Source: Oceanibaculum nanhaiense
GTDB lineage: Bacteria; Pseudomonadota; Alphaproteobacteria; Oceanibaculales; Oceanibaculaceae
Direction: 5' to 3'
NCBI RefSeq assembly: GCF_002148795.1
Contig: NZ_MPOB01000003.1
Location: forward strand, 248,001-312,000
Length of the DNA stretch: 64,000 bases
Positions 27,233 to 36,230 of the stretch are shown here, piece after piece (positions within the stretch are counted from its first letter, which is position 1; the number at the start of each line of letters is the position of its first letter). Under the pieces are notes generated by a model, which was not told where the DNA came from, made no database searches, and was given only the letters and a program-made list of their open reading frames with translations. The position numbers and the translations under genes are program-made.

Positions 27233-27640
27233 TCAGTCGATGTTGAAAGGGTCGAGCAGCGGCACGCCGAAAGATTGAAAATCACGCGTATTGCGCGTCA
27301 CGACCGTCAGCCCGTGAACCAGCGCCGTCGCCGCGATCATCGCATCCTCCATCAGGCTATCCGGCCTGCCCTGCATCAGCCGCGCCCATTCACGGAAGGC
27401 CGGCCCATCCATCGGCAGGATATGGCGGGTCGCCATGACAGCATCCAGCCAGGTCTCGATCTCGCCGGCCTTGGCGCTATCCTGCCGCCGGGTCATCTCG
27501 ATGCCCGCCTGGATTTCGCCGACCGTAACGGCGGAGAGGTAGAGGTCGGTTTCCGCCACACCGTCCAGCCAGGCCAGCACCGCGCCGTGCGGCTTTGGAC
27601 GGCGCAATTCCGACAGGATGTTGGTGTCCAGCAGATACAT
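27233..27640 (-). CDS. vapC: VapC-type PIN-domain ribonuclease toxin
   Basis: 135 residues. The PIN acidic tetrad is visible: D5 in LLDTNILSE, E42 in VGEIQAG, D99 in MEDAMIAATA and D120 in TRNTRDF. Such toxins cleave RNA (often tRNA or rRNA) with Mg2+ and are held inactive by the partner antitoxin. It starts three bases after the antitoxin stop, and antitoxin-first order is standard. Domain length is normal and no residue is missing, so it is probably active. Confidence 0.92.
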   Translation of the reverse strand: MYLLDTNILSELRRPKPHGAVLAWLDGVAETDLYLSAVTVGEIQAGIEMTRRQDSAKAGEIETWLDAVMATRHILPMDGPAFREWARLMQGRPDSLMEDAMIAATALVHGLTVVTRNTRDFQSFGVPLLDPFNID

Positions 27641-27643
27641 GGC

Positions 27644-27895
27644 TCAGAATGCGGCCGTCGCCCGGCGGTGCAGCTTTCCGCGCGGCAACGCAAGGGCTTC
27701 AGTGCGGCCTTGTTCTGCCAGCAGGAGTTCTTTAAGGCTCGGGCGGGCTGCCGTCAGCCGGCGCCATTCCGTGATCGGCACCAACACGGCGGTTTCCACG
27801 CCACGTAGCGTCACCACCTGCGGTCCCTGCGTCAGGCTGGCCCGCACGAATTCGCTGAACCTTGCCTTCGCCTCCTGCACGCGCCAGATTGCCAT
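27644..27895 (-). CDS. vapB: Phd/YefM-family antitoxin
   Basis: 83 residues. The N-terminal WRVQEAKARFSEFVRASLTQGPQVVTLRG and AVLVPITEWRRL match the Phd/YefM DNA-binding fold; the C-terminal half (PSLKELLLAEQGRTEALALPRG) would wrap the PIN toxin. AGGAG lies eight bases before the ATG. Two overlapping palindromic operators lie just upstream. The gene name is by partner; Phd-type antitoxins also pair with PIN toxins. Confidence 0.88.
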   Translation of the reverse strand: MAIWRVQEAKARFSEFVRASLTQGPQVVTLRGVETAVLVPITEWRRLTAARPSLKELLLAEQGRTEALALPRGKLHRRATAAF

Positions 27896-27906
27896 CGCTT
27901 CTCTCC

Positions 27907-27928
27907 TGACCAGTCAGATGACCAGTTA
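27907..27928. promoter_or_regulatory. Antitoxin operator: tandem TGACCAGT(C/T)A
   Basis: TGACCAGTCA (27907-27916) and TGACCAGTTA (27919-27928) are direct repeats with a 12-base period, and the first is also palindromic apart from its two central bases. They lie 12-33 bases upstream of the antitoxin start, as expected for toxin-antitoxin autoregulation. Confidence 0.65.
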
Positions 27929-28013
27929 TATCATGCCCCTCCCCGGATTTCGCAATGGTATAGCGGCGCGGCGTCCCTATAGTTTGCCCTGCCCAATCCA
28001 AGGAGAAGACCCG

Positions 28014-28934
28014 ATGCCCTATGCCGACCGCCAGCTGCCCGAATCGACGGAACTGTTCCTCGATCATATCGCGCATTTCGTGCCCGACATGGACGCGGCC
28101 GGGGCGGCGCTGGAGCGGCTGGGCTATCGGCTCACCCCGTTCACCCATCAGCAGAACAGCCTGAAGCCGGGCGAACCGCCGGTGCCGGCGGGGACCGCCA
28201 ACCGGCTGGTCATGCTGCGGCGCGGCTATCTGGAATTCCTCACCTCCGTCGCCGACACGCCGCTGGCGCAGCAGCTGCAGGCGGCGGTACGGCGCTATAT
28301 CGGGCTGCACCTGCTGGCGTTCGCCGTTGGCGATGCCGAGGCCGCCTGGAACCGGCTTCAGGAGCAGGGCTTCGCACCGACACCGCTGGTGCATCTGACC
28401 CGTCCGGTCGAACTGCCGGCGGGCGGCACCGAGGATGCTCGCTTCTCCGTCGTGCGCGTGCCGCCGGGGACCATGCCGGAAGGCCGCATCCAGATGCTGA
28501 CCCACTATACGGAAAGTGCCGTCTGGCAGGAGCGCTGGATGGATCACCCGAACCGCATCGAGGAACTGCACGACGTGCTGCTGGCGGTCGCCGACCCGGA
28601 GGAGGCCGCGACACGCTTCGCCCGCTTCCTCGACCGCAAGGCAGAGAAGAAAGGCAGCGCCTGGCACCTGGAGACGGATCGCGGGGCGCTGAGTTTCGTG
28701 GCACCGGACGCCCTGCCGGACACGCTGCCCGGTGCGGTTGTGCCGGCCGCGCCCTTCATGGCCGGCTACAGCCTGATCAGCGCCGACCTTGCCGCCAGCG
28801 CGCACCACTTCCTGAAGGGTGGTGGTGCTGTGGAGGAAATCGGCAGCGGCATGCTGAAACTCACCCTGCCGGCACCGCTGGGCGGCACGCAGATCGTCTG
28901 CGCCCGCGGCCAGCGCGCGCCCTGGCGGGGATAG
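28014..28934 (+). CDS. VOC-superfamily (glyoxalase-like) protein
   Basis: 306 residues containing two VOC modules: the first opens with LDHIAHFVPDMDAAGAALERLGYRLTPF (about 17-44) with a metal-ligand-type histidine, and the second with LHDVLLAVADPEEAATRFARFL (about 183-204). The pattern is that of glyoxalase-like (PF13468-type) proteins, whose reaction is often unknown. AAGGAGAAG precedes the ATG. It converges with the TRAP permease gene, leaving only ten bases between, so it may belong functionally with that locus. Possible roles: dioxygenase, epimerase or resistance protein. Confidence 0.78.
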   Translation: MPYADRQLPESTELFLDHIAHFVPDMDAAGAALERLGYRLTPFTHQQNSLKPGEPPVPAGTANRLVMLRRGYLEFLTSVADTPLAQQLQAAVRRYIGLHLLAFAVGDAEAAWNRLQEQGFAPTPLVHLTRPVELPAGGTEDARFSVVRVPPGTMPEGRIQMLTHYTESAVWQERWMDHPNRIEELHDVLLAVADPEEAATRFARFLDRKAEKKGSAWHLETDRGALSFVAPDALPDTLPGAVVPAAPFMAGYSLISADLAASAHHFLKGGGAVEEIGSGMLKLTLPAPLGGTQIVCARGQRAPWRG

Positions 28935-28944
28935 ATAGGCGGGG

Positions 28945-30912
28945 TTAGGCCAGCGCCGCCCGCTGCCGCTTGCGGTCCACAAGCTGCCAGAGTGTCACCA
29001 CCGCGAAGAAGCACAGCCCGATGGCGGAGCTGGTCAGCCCCGGCAGCAGCAGCCCGCCGGCCGCCGGCAGCAGCAGCACGCGCTGAATCCAGTTCAGCGG
29101 CAGGATGTACTGCCCTTCCAGGATCAGGTTCACCGACATGACACCGATAAAGGCCATCGCCGAGACCATCGCGACATAGGGCAGCGTGCTGTCGATACCC
29201 AGAATCTCCGGATGGATGGCGAACAGGAAAGGCAACAGGAAGCCCGGCAGGCCCAGCCGGACGCCGATCATGCAGGTCTTGAAATAGGGTGCACCCGCGA
29301 TCTTCGCCGCGATCAGCGAGGACACCGCCACCGGCGGGGTGATCGCGGAGATGTTGGCGAAGAAGAACACGAACATGTGCGCCGCCAGCATGGGCACGCC
29401 CAGCTCGATCAATGCCGGCGCGCCGAGCAGCGCTACCAAGATGTAGGCTGCCGAGGTCGGCAGGCCGAGGCCGAAGGCGATGCAGGAGACCGCGGCGATA
29501 ATCAGCAGCAGCCACAGCTCCCCGCCGGCCATGTCCAGCATCGCGAAGGACAGCTTCTGCGCAAAGCCGGTGACCACCAGAATGTCCACCAGCACGCCGA
29601 TGACGGCGACGACGATGGCGACCTGCGCGCCGCGCAGTGCGCCGTTATAGCCGATCCGCCCCAGCATCTGCAGCGTATGGAGAATGCGGCCGGCGATCCC
29701 GCCCTGGCCGATCAGCCAGTCACGCAGGATGGTCAGCGCCACAAGGATGCCGGTCGCCTCAATGGCGACACCGCCCGGCGAGCGGCCGGTGATCAGCACC
29801 AGCACCAGATAGATGATGGCGACATAGAACGGAATGTTGCGCAGGCTCGACTTCAGGAAGGATTCGGGCAGGAATTCCTTGCGCAGTTCCTCGGCGCGGT
29901 CGCGCACGTCGATACCCGCCTTCATCGCCCGGATATGCACCGCGACCATCAGATAGGCGTAATAGATCAGCGCCGGGAACACCGCCGCCTTCACAATCTC
30001 GACATAGGGAATGCCGGTGATGCCGACGATCAGGAACGCCGCCAGACCCATGATCGGCGGGGTGATCTGCCCGCCTGTGGAGGCCACCGCCTCGACCGCC
30101 CCGGCGAATTCCCCACGAAAGCCGAAACGCTTCATCAGCGGAATGGTCAGCGCCCCGGTCGAGGCGACATTGGCGACCGAGGAGCCGGAAACCATGCCCA
30201 TCATGCCGCTGCCGACCACGGCGACCTGGGCCGGGCCGGCGCGCGTCTTGCCGCCGATCCGATAGGCGACGCCCATGATGTAATCGACGCAGCCGGTGAT
30301 CTCCAGCGCCGCGGCGAACAGCATGAAGGGAAAGATGGTGCCGGCCGACAATTCCGACAGGCCGCCGAGCAAGCCCTGGAAATACGGGATAGAGGTATAG
30401 CCCAGCAGCCGCTTCAGCCCGATGCCGGCATGGAAGAACAGCTCGCCCGGAATGAGGTAGCCGAAATAGCCATAGAGCAGCGTGCCCAGTGCCAGCGCGC
30501 TCATGATCCAGCCCCATTCGCGCCAGGCGGCATACATCGCCAGCAGCAGGAACAGCACACCGATGCCGATATCGACATCGCTGACGATGAACTGGCGCTC
30601 CGTGGTGATCGCCTCATGCTCGATGAAGATGTAGAGCAGCGGAATCAGCGTGATCGCCGCCATCGCCACGAAATGCCAGCGCTGGAACCGGCTGGTACCG
30701 TCCTTCACCGCCAGCGCCAGGAAGGTCAGCAGGATGCCGCCGGCGATGTGCACCACCTTGAACTGCCCGCCGGGCAGGAAATAGTTGGTGAGCTGGAACA
30801 CATGCACCAGCACGAAAGCCACGGACAGCAGGCCGGCGAGGACGATCAGTCCGGCATGCGGCGTTTCATCGGCGAGGAAGAAATTGGCGAGACGGGGCGT
30901 CCAACTCGTCAC
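28945..30912 (-). CDS. TRAP transporter fused DctQ-DctM permease (TAXI type), locus 1
   Basis: 655 residues. The N-terminal four-helix DctQ-like part (about 20-150) is fused to a ~12-helix DctM domain with signatures such as GMVSGSSVANVASTGALTIPLMKRFGF and STGGQITPPIMGLAAFLI. Fused permeases work with TAXI-type periplasmic binding proteins and use ion gradients for high-affinity uptake. Its binding protein gene lies upstream, separated by 121 bases containing a 13-pair hairpin. The TPP-enzyme gene further upstream may metabolise the imported substrate. Confidence 0.92.
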   Translation of the reverse strand: MTSWTPRLANFFLADETPHAGLIVLAGLLSVAFVLVHVFQLTNYFLPGGQFKVVHIAGGILLTFLALAVKDGTSRFQRWHFVAMAAITLIPLLYIFIEHEAITTERQFIVSDVDIGIGVLFLLLAMYAAWREWGWIMSALALGTLLYGYFGYLIPGELFFHAGIGLKRLLGYTSIPYFQGLLGGLSELSAGTIFPFMLFAAALEITGCVDYIMGVAYRIGGKTRAGPAQVAVVGSGMMGMVSGSSVANVASTGALTIPLMKRFGFRGEFAGAVEAVASTGGQITPPIMGLAAFLIVGITGIPYVEIVKAAVFPALIYYAYLMVAVHIRAMKAGIDVRDRAEELRKEFLPESFLKSSLRNIPFYVAIIYLVLVLITGRSPGGVAIEATGILVALTILRDWLIGQGGIAGRILHTLQMLGRIGYNGALRGAQVAIVVAVIGVLVDILVVTGFAQKLSFAMLDMAGGELWLLLIIAAVSCIAFGLGLPTSAAYILVALLGAPALIELGVPMLAAHMFVFFFANISAITPPVAVSSLIAAKIAGAPYFKTCMIGVRLGLPGFLLPFLFAIHPEILGIDSTLPYVAMVSAMAFIGVMSVNLILEGQYILPLNWIQRVLLLPAAGGLLLPGLTSSAIGLCFFAVVTLWQLVDRKRQRAALA

Positions 30913-30982
30913 GGGCGTGGCTTTCCTATTGGGCGGGCCTAATCGGCGGATCGGGATTTCAAGAACGGTACGGCAGATACGA

Positions 30983-31013
30983 TACGGGGCAGCCCCTGTT
31001 GGGCCGCCCCGTA
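30983..31013 (-). other. Strong hairpin between TAXI binding protein and permease, locus 1
   Basis: On the minus strand TACGGGGCGGCCC pairs with GGGCTGCCCCGTA (13 pairs with one G-U) around an AACAG loop. No T-tract follows. It probably protects the 3' end of the binding-protein mRNA or partly stops transcription, giving more binding protein than permease. Confidence 0.6.
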
Positions 31014-31033
31014 CCTTACATCATATGACGGCG

Positions 31034-32032
31034 TCAGCTGGCAATCGTCAGCTCGTCGCGCCAGATGCCCTTTTCCTTGAAGTACTTCGCGGCACCCGGA
31101 TGGACCTTGAAACCGGTCATCAGGTAGCGTGCGCCGAACTTGGCATCGATGTCCTTCAGCTGCTTGCCGATGGACTGCACCTCGGCAGCATTATCGAAGA
31201 TCGCCTTGCAGACGTCATAGACATCCTGCTCGCTCATCTTCGGATGGCAGGCCAGGATGCCCGAGAAGGAGGCGACATTCATCGGCTTGTCGATGGTCTT
31301 CCAGTCGGTCGGGTTCAACTCGCCGGAGACGACGCCCGGATTGATGGCCTGGGCCTTCTTCATGACGTCCTCGGGGACCGGCAGGATGCGCACCGGCGTG
31401 GTGGCTTCCAGCTCGGTCAGGATCGGCGCCGGGCGGCTGTTGGTGAACAGCGAGGGGATGCAGTCCACCGCACCCGCGCGCAGCGCGTCATAGCTCTCGC
31501 GCCAGGAACCGTAGGTCCAGTTCACCTTGACGCCCGCCGCCTCGAACAGCACGCGCCACATGGCGGCCGTCGAGCTGCCGGCCGGGGACGGCATGCAGCG
31601 CTTGCCTTCCAGATCGGCCAGCGTCTTGATCGGGCTGTCGGCGCGCACCATCGGGGTGCAGTTGAACACCGTGTAGGCCAGCACCTGATTGACATCGATC
31701 TTCTTGCCGTAGGGCTTCTCGCCATTCACGGCGGGCTGCCAGTCGGTCGAGGTGGTCTGGCAGAATTCCAGCTGGCCTTCGCCGATCAGCGCCATGTTCT
31801 CGGCGCCGCCGCTGGTGGCCATCGAGGAGTTCTTCAGCTTGGTGTGCTTGTTCACCGTCGAGGCCAGCGCCTCGATGATGACGTAGCCGGTGGAGCCGAT
31901 CGAGGACGAGCCCCAACGCTTCGCCTGCTGCGCCAGGACGCTGGTGCTGGGAATCAGCATGCCGGCGGCTGCCGCCAGGCCGAGACTGCCCAGAAGCGTC
32001 TCGCGGCGGGAGATCGAATAATCCTTAGTCAT
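31034..32032 (-). CDS. TAXI-family TRAP solute-binding protein, locus 1
   Basis: 332 residues. The N-terminus SISRRETLLGSLGLAAAAGML is a twin-arginine-type signal, with cleavage after SVLAQ near residue 36. The mature protein shows TAXI features: GSTGYVIIEALASTVNKHT, ATSGGAENMALIGEGQLEFCQ and GKRCMPSPAGSS. It captures an organic acid-like solute in the periplasm for the fused permease. The specific ligand is unknown; the TPP-enzyme gene 189 bases upstream hints at a keto-acid or related compound. Confidence 0.92.
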   Translation of the reverse strand: MTKDYSISRRETLLGSLGLAAAAGMLIPSTSVLAQQAKRWGSSSIGSTGYVIIEALASTVNKHTKLKNSSMATSGGAENMALIGEGQLEFCQTTSTDWQPAVNGEKPYGKKIDVNQVLAYTVFNCTPMVRADSPIKTLADLEGKRCMPSPAGSSTAAMWRVLFEAAGVKVNWTYGSWRESYDALRAGAVDCIPSLFTNSRPAPILTELEATTPVRILPVPEDVMKKAQAINPGVVSGELNPTDWKTIDKPMNVASFSGILACHPKMSEQDVYDVCKAIFDNAAEVQSIGKQLKDIDAKFGARYLMTGFKVHPGAAKYFKEKGIWRDELTIAS

Positions 32033-32221
32033 ACATGTGCCTCCTTATGTTCGCTTCCGGCCTCGATGCGGCCGGATTGTCGCCCTATCGCCAAACCTGC
32101 GATCGACTGGTGTGGAACGGACAAATCCGTGTGCCCTGATCGGTTCCAACTCTTTTCGCCCCGGTCCAGCCTGTCAATGGAATTTACATCCCATCTTACC
32201 CAGGCCGTCCGGTTTCGTGAT

Positions 32222-33922
32222 TTAGGCCACCCACTCGCTGACCGGCGCGCGCGCCTCGTGCAGCGGCTGGCAGACGATATCCACCAGCGTCGGGCCCTGA
32301 TATTCGGTTGCCTGCTTCAGCACCGACTTCAGCTCGGCCGGGTCCTCAACGCGGAACGCCTTGATGCCGAAGGCCTCAGCGACCTTGGCATGCTGGGTCT
32401 GCGAGAAATCGACCGAGAAGTAGCGCGCATCGAAGCCGGTCTTCTGGCCGGCCTTGATCCAGCCATAGACCGAATTGGAGATGACGATCATCGTCACCGG
32501 CGCGCCGATGCGGGCGATGGTCTCCATCTCGCCGGCGGTGAAGCAGAAGCTGCCATCGCCCATGATGGCGACAGTCTTGGCACTGGGCCGGCCATAATGC
32601 GCGCCGACCGAGGCCGCCATGGAATAGCCCAGCGCACCATGCGCCCGGTTGGAGATGAAATGTCGGCCCGGCTTCAGGAACTCGTAATAGCCGGAGAAAT
32701 ACGGGCACGGCGTGCCCGGATCGCAGACGATGATCGAATCTTCCGGCAGGATCTCGTTCAGCGTCGCCACCACACGCTCCGGCTTGATCGGCGCGTCATT
32801 GCTCTGCGCCAGGGCGCGGAACGCCTCGAACTTCTTGCGCTTGGCGTCGGCAACGGAAGTCCCCCAGGCCGTGGTCGGCTTGTGGGTCTTGAACTCGCCT
32901 TCCATCGCGTCATACAGCGCTTCCAGCGCCACGCGGGCATCGCCGATCAGCGTCGCGTCGGTGCGATAGATCGCCCCCGGCACCATCGGATCGGCGTCGA
33001 TATGCACGATCTTCGCCGAACCCGGCGCCGGATAGCGCCAGCGTTCCGTGGTGACGGAGCCGGCGCGGCACCCGATGAAGATCACCAGATCGGCCGAATT
33101 CACGATCGCGCGGGTTTCCACAACGCCGCCATTGGAGCCGACGACGCCGACCGACAGCTCATCCCCCTCGCCGATCGAGCCCTGGCCGCTGATCGTGGTG
33201 GCAACCGGCGCGCCCAGCGCCTGGGCCAGTTTCAGCAGGATCGCCTCGGCACCGGCGATGACAACGCCGCCGCCGCAGACGAACAGCGGCTTCTTCGCCG
33301 CCAGGATCAGCTCCGCCGCCTTCTCCACATCCTTCGGGTCCGGCCCGTAGCGGCGCGAGGGGTAGGAACCCATCTCCGGATCGGCCCAGACATCGCTCTC
33401 ATCCACCGGGCCCTTCTGCACGTCGAAGGGCAGGCCCAGATGCGCGGCACCCGGCTTGCCGGTGGTCATCTGCTGGAAGGCGGCGCGCAGCGTGCGCGGG
33501 ATATCCTCGGCCCGATCGATGACGGTGTTGTACTTCGACAGCGGGCGGAACAGCGCGTTCTGGTCCAGCTCGGTCAGCGTGTAGCGGCCGCGCGAGGAAA
33601 CCGCGATATCCGTGGTCACCGCCAGGATCGGGATCGAGCTTTCATTGGCTTCCACCACGCCCGGCAGGATGTAGGTGGCGCCGCCGCCGCTCGGCCCCTC
33701 GCAGATACCGACCTTGCCGGAGGTGCGGGCATAGCCGTCCGCCATGTAGGACGCCGAGCGCTCATCGCGCGTCAGGATGTGCTTGATGCCATGGTCCAGG
33801 CGGTAGAAGGCGTCATACAGCGGCAGGCTGGTGTCGCCGCACAGGCCGAACACGATCTCCACCTTGTGATGCTGCAGCATGCGCACGAAAGCATCGGCGC
33901 CGGATAGCTGATTGGTTGCCAT
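32222..33922 (-). CDS. Thiamine-diphosphate enzyme, acetolactate-synthase-like
   Basis: 566 residues with the three TPP-enzyme domains. The catalytic glutamate is E54 in TRDERSASYMADGYAR; the central domain holds VVGSNGGVVETRAI; the TPP/Mg motif is GDGSFCFTAGEMETIARIGAPVTMIVISNSVYGW. Relatives include acetolactate synthase, glyoxylate carboligase, oxalyl-CoA decarboxylase and sulfoacetaldehyde acetyltransferase. No regulatory subunit is adjacent, so it is probably catabolic. Position directly upstream of the TAXI-TRAP genes suggests it acts on the imported compound. Reaction unassigned. Confidence 0.85.
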   Translation of the reverse strand: MATNQLSGADAFVRMLQHHKVEIVFGLCGDTSLPLYDAFYRLDHGIKHILTRDERSASYMADGYARTSGKVGICEGPSGGGATYILPGVVEANESSIPILAVTTDIAVSSRGRYTLTELDQNALFRPLSKYNTVIDRAEDIPRTLRAAFQQMTTGKPGAAHLGLPFDVQKGPVDESDVWADPEMGSYPSRRYGPDPKDVEKAAELILAAKKPLFVCGGGVVIAGAEAILLKLAQALGAPVATTISGQGSIGEGDELSVGVVGSNGGVVETRAIVNSADLVIFIGCRAGSVTTERWRYPAPGSAKIVHIDADPMVPGAIYRTDATLIGDARVALEALYDAMEGEFKTHKPTTAWGTSVADAKRKKFEAFRALAQSNDAPIKPERVVATLNEILPEDSIIVCDPGTPCPYFSGYYEFLKPGRHFISNRAHGALGYSMAASVGAHYGRPSAKTVAIMGDGSFCFTAGEMETIARIGAPVTMIVISNSVYGWIKAGQKTGFDARYFSVDFSQTQHAKVAEAFGIKAFRVEDPAELKSVLKQATEYQGPTLVDIVCQPLHEARAPVSEWVA

Positions 33923-34235
33923 GAATGGCCTCTCCTGAACGGCTGGCGAATGGGCTGAATTCGCAGGAAGGAATGATCGGACCGGCGGCGCGGCCCGTCA
34001 ACGAAATATGATGACAGATTTGTCAACAATCTCGTCAGCAATGTCAAGATGGCGGGATCAGGCCGATAATTTTCTGGTTTGATGGACGGGCCTGCCGGTC
34101 CTCTCAGGCTGTCATTCCCGGCCTTGTGCCGGGAACCCAGACTTCAGTTCGCTCCGGCATTGCCAAGACTGGCTGAACCCTGGGCCCCCGCAACAAGTGC
34201 GGGGGCGACGGACAGAGTACTGTCCCAGAAATCCG
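33923..34235. repeat. Intergenic region with a two-hairpin REP-like element
   Basis: No gene is evident in these 313 bases. Bases 34111-34210 hold an element bounded by TTCCCGGC-CTTGT-GCCGGGAA (34115-34135) and GCCCCCGCA-ACAAG-TGCGGGGGC (34184-34206). This two-stem form, beginning GTCATTCCCG and ending GGGGGCGACG, is a recurrent intergenic palindromic element in alphaproteobacteria. It lies downstream of the DUF3047 gene and could also terminate it. Bases 33923-34080, AT-richer, probably hold the TPP-enzyme promoter. Confidence 0.6.
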
Positions 34236-34919
34236 TCACTCCACGCCCTGAAACCGGATATCCGCGATGCGGGCGAGCGTATGGCCGGGCTGGTCGTCGG
34301 CGTCGGCGGAAATCGCGATATAGGCGACCGGCGGCGGCGCATAGCCGAAGAAGCGCTGGAAATCGGCGTGCAGATCGACACGCTCCTCCACCCAGTCGCC
34401 CAATGGCGCATTTCCGGGACGCAGGATGACGATCCGCCCCTCGTCGCCCAGATAGGGGCTGACCAGCACCGCGCCCGCTGCCTGCGTGCCGCCCCAGGTA
34501 TAGGTGATGACCCGGCCCGGCGGCGGCGCCCCCGTCATCCGGGCGGCGAGCGTGCGCATGAAACCGTCGGTGCTGTCATCCTGTTCGAAGCCGACATGCA
34601 GGGCAATGGGCCGGTCCGCGCGCTCCTTCCGGCCGAGATCGACCGGCTGGATATCAGACCGGTCCACCCGCCAGCGCCAGGACAGCAAAGGCTTCGCCGC
34701 CTCCGCCTTGTCGACCCCGCGATAGAGCACGGCGACGCTGCCCCTGGCCTCCGCCTCGATGCCGCCCTCTTCCAGCTGCCGGAATTGTGCGGGCGGCGGA
34801 TCGAAGGTCAGCAACCGCCAGCCGGCCTCGGTCAGCCTCGCATCGACCGGCTGCGCCGACGCAAGGCTTGGCAGCGCCAGCAGAATGATGGCCAGGACAA
34901 CGAATATCTTCATCTTCAA
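34236..34919 (-). CDS. DUF3047 family exported protein
   Basis: 227 residues. The signal peptide is MKMKIFVVLAIILLALPSLASA; the mature part has the DUF3047 pattern: LLSWRWRVDRSDIQPVDLGRKERADRPIALHVGF, ITYTWGGTQAAGAVLVSPYLG and VDLHADFQRFFGYAPPPVAYIAISADADDQPG. The fold is probably a beta-sandwich carbohydrate-binding type, function unknown. A second ATG two codons in is equally possible. It diverges from the serralysin gene across 125 bases. Confidence 0.82.
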   Translation of the reverse strand: MKMKIFVVLAIILLALPSLASAQPVDARLTEAGWRLLTFDPPPAQFRQLEEGGIEAEARGSVAVLYRGVDKAEAAKPLLSWRWRVDRSDIQPVDLGRKERADRPIALHVGFEQDDSTDGFMRTLAARMTGAPPPGRVITYTWGGTQAAGAVLVSPYLGDEGRIVILRPGNAPLGDWVEERVDLHADFQRFFGYAPPPVAYIAISADADDQPGHTLARIADIRFQGVE

Positions 34920-35044
34920 TAAAGAAGCGCGATCCCTGCGGGTTACAAGGGCATGACATTACTGGCGGCAACAGGCCAATAGTGTGGACTCGATCTCCTG
35001 CGCTCTTATAATTCTTCCATCGTAACAGGAAAAACGAGTCTGAG

Positions 35045-36226
35045 ATGGCACTGTCCACGAACGCGCTCGCGATCACCGGCTATGACGATCCTTATCGCTG
35101 GAACAAGGCCGCGCCGGTCGGAACGCCGGTCGTCGTGACCTACGCGTTCTCCAGCAGCCAACAGAGCTACGACACCGGTAACCGGCCCGGCTTCACAGCC
35201 ATGTCCGAGGCCCACCAGGCCTATGTAACGCAGGCGCTCGGCAAATGGGCGGCGGCCAGCGGTATCGCCTTCGTGCAGGTGCCGGAAAGTGCCGGCGGTC
35301 AGATTCGATTCGCCATGTTCGACATGGCAGCGGCCGGGCAGACCAATTCCGTCGGCAATCCGCTCAGCGGCTTTGGCTATTACCCGCAATCCGTCACGAC
35401 GACCGTAAATGGGGCAAGCACCGTCTCGACCTATTTCAATGCCATTGGCGGCGACGTTTACCTGAATTCCGTCACCTTCGCTGATGCCTCCAGTCTGGCG
35501 CCGGGCCAGCGCGGCTATTCCATTACCCTGCACGAGATCGGCCACGCCATCGGCTTCAAGCATCCCTTCGAGGGATCGCCCAGCGTCCAGGACAGCCTGG
35601 CCCTGGGCACGCTGACCGTCATGTCCTACGAACGCTCGCGCTCGACAACGGAGCTGGGCTCGGTCGATGTCGAAGCGGTACAGCATTATTATGGCTCGGC
35701 CAATTACGCGACGGAATGGGACCCCACGACGCTGACACTGCGTCAGACCGGCACCGATGGCGGCGAATGGATTCTGGGCACCGAGCTGGGCGATGTGATC
35801 TTCGGCCAGCGCGGCGGCGATACGCTGCGCGGCGAGCTGGGCAATGACGATCTGCGCGGCGGCAAGGGCCATGATTTGATCATCGGCGGGGACGGTAACG
35901 ATACGCTCTATTCCGGTCTCGGCTTCGACACGATGACCGGCGGATCGGGCAATGATGTCTTCGTGGTGCGCGGCTATGATGCGCGCTTTCCGCTAGCCGA
36001 CCTTGAGCCGACCATCACCGATTTCCAGGATGGCATCGACCGTATCGGCATCGAGGGCGTGACCGACGCCGACATTGCCACGATTCTGGCCACGCAGCAG
36101 AGCCTGTCCGGCCAGATCGGCGTGACCATCACCGTGGCGGGTACGAAGCCGGCAACCATTACTGTCATGGGCGTGTCGAGCCTCGACAGCAGCGACGTAT
36201 TTGCTGCCGATACGCTCCTGGCGTAA
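35045..36226 (+). CDS. M10 (serralysin-like) metalloprotease with RTX repeats
   Basis: 393 residues. The zinc site is HEIGHAIGFKH at 163-173 (HExxHxxGxxH) and the Met-turn is VMSYE near 193. RTX nonapeptides follow at about 240-305 (GGDTLRGELGNDDLRGG, GGDGNDTLYSG, GGSGNDVF), which bind Ca2+ and assist folding outside the cell. There is no N-terminal signal peptide, fitting type I secretion through a C-terminal signal, but no ABC exporter, membrane fusion protein or inhibitor gene is seen nearby. The spacing of HEIGH to Met-turn is normal, so it is likely active. Confidence 0.9.
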   Translation: MALSTNALAITGYDDPYRWNKAAPVGTPVVVTYAFSSSQQSYDTGNRPGFTAMSEAHQAYVTQALGKWAAASGIAFVQVPESAGGQIRFAMFDMAAAGQTNSVGNPLSGFGYYPQSVTTTVNGASTVSTYFNAIGGDVYLNSVTFADASSLAPGQRGYSITLHEIGHAIGFKHPFEGSPSVQDSLALGTLTVMSYERSRSTTELGSVDVEAVQHYYGSANYATEWDPTTLTLRQTGTDGGEWILGTELGDVIFGQRGGDTLRGELGNDDLRGGKGHDLIIGGDGNDTLYSGLGFDTMTGGSGNDVFVVRGYDARFPLADLEPTITDFQDGIDRIGIEGVTDADIATILATQQSLSGQIGVTITVAGTKPATITVMGVSSLDSSDVFAADTLLA

Positions 36227-36230
36227 GGGC

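Noticed and set aside
30785-33907. 1040-codon open frame on the plus strand
   Set aside because: Spans the antisense of three well-supported genes and their intergenic regions; composition is shadow-like with no domain.
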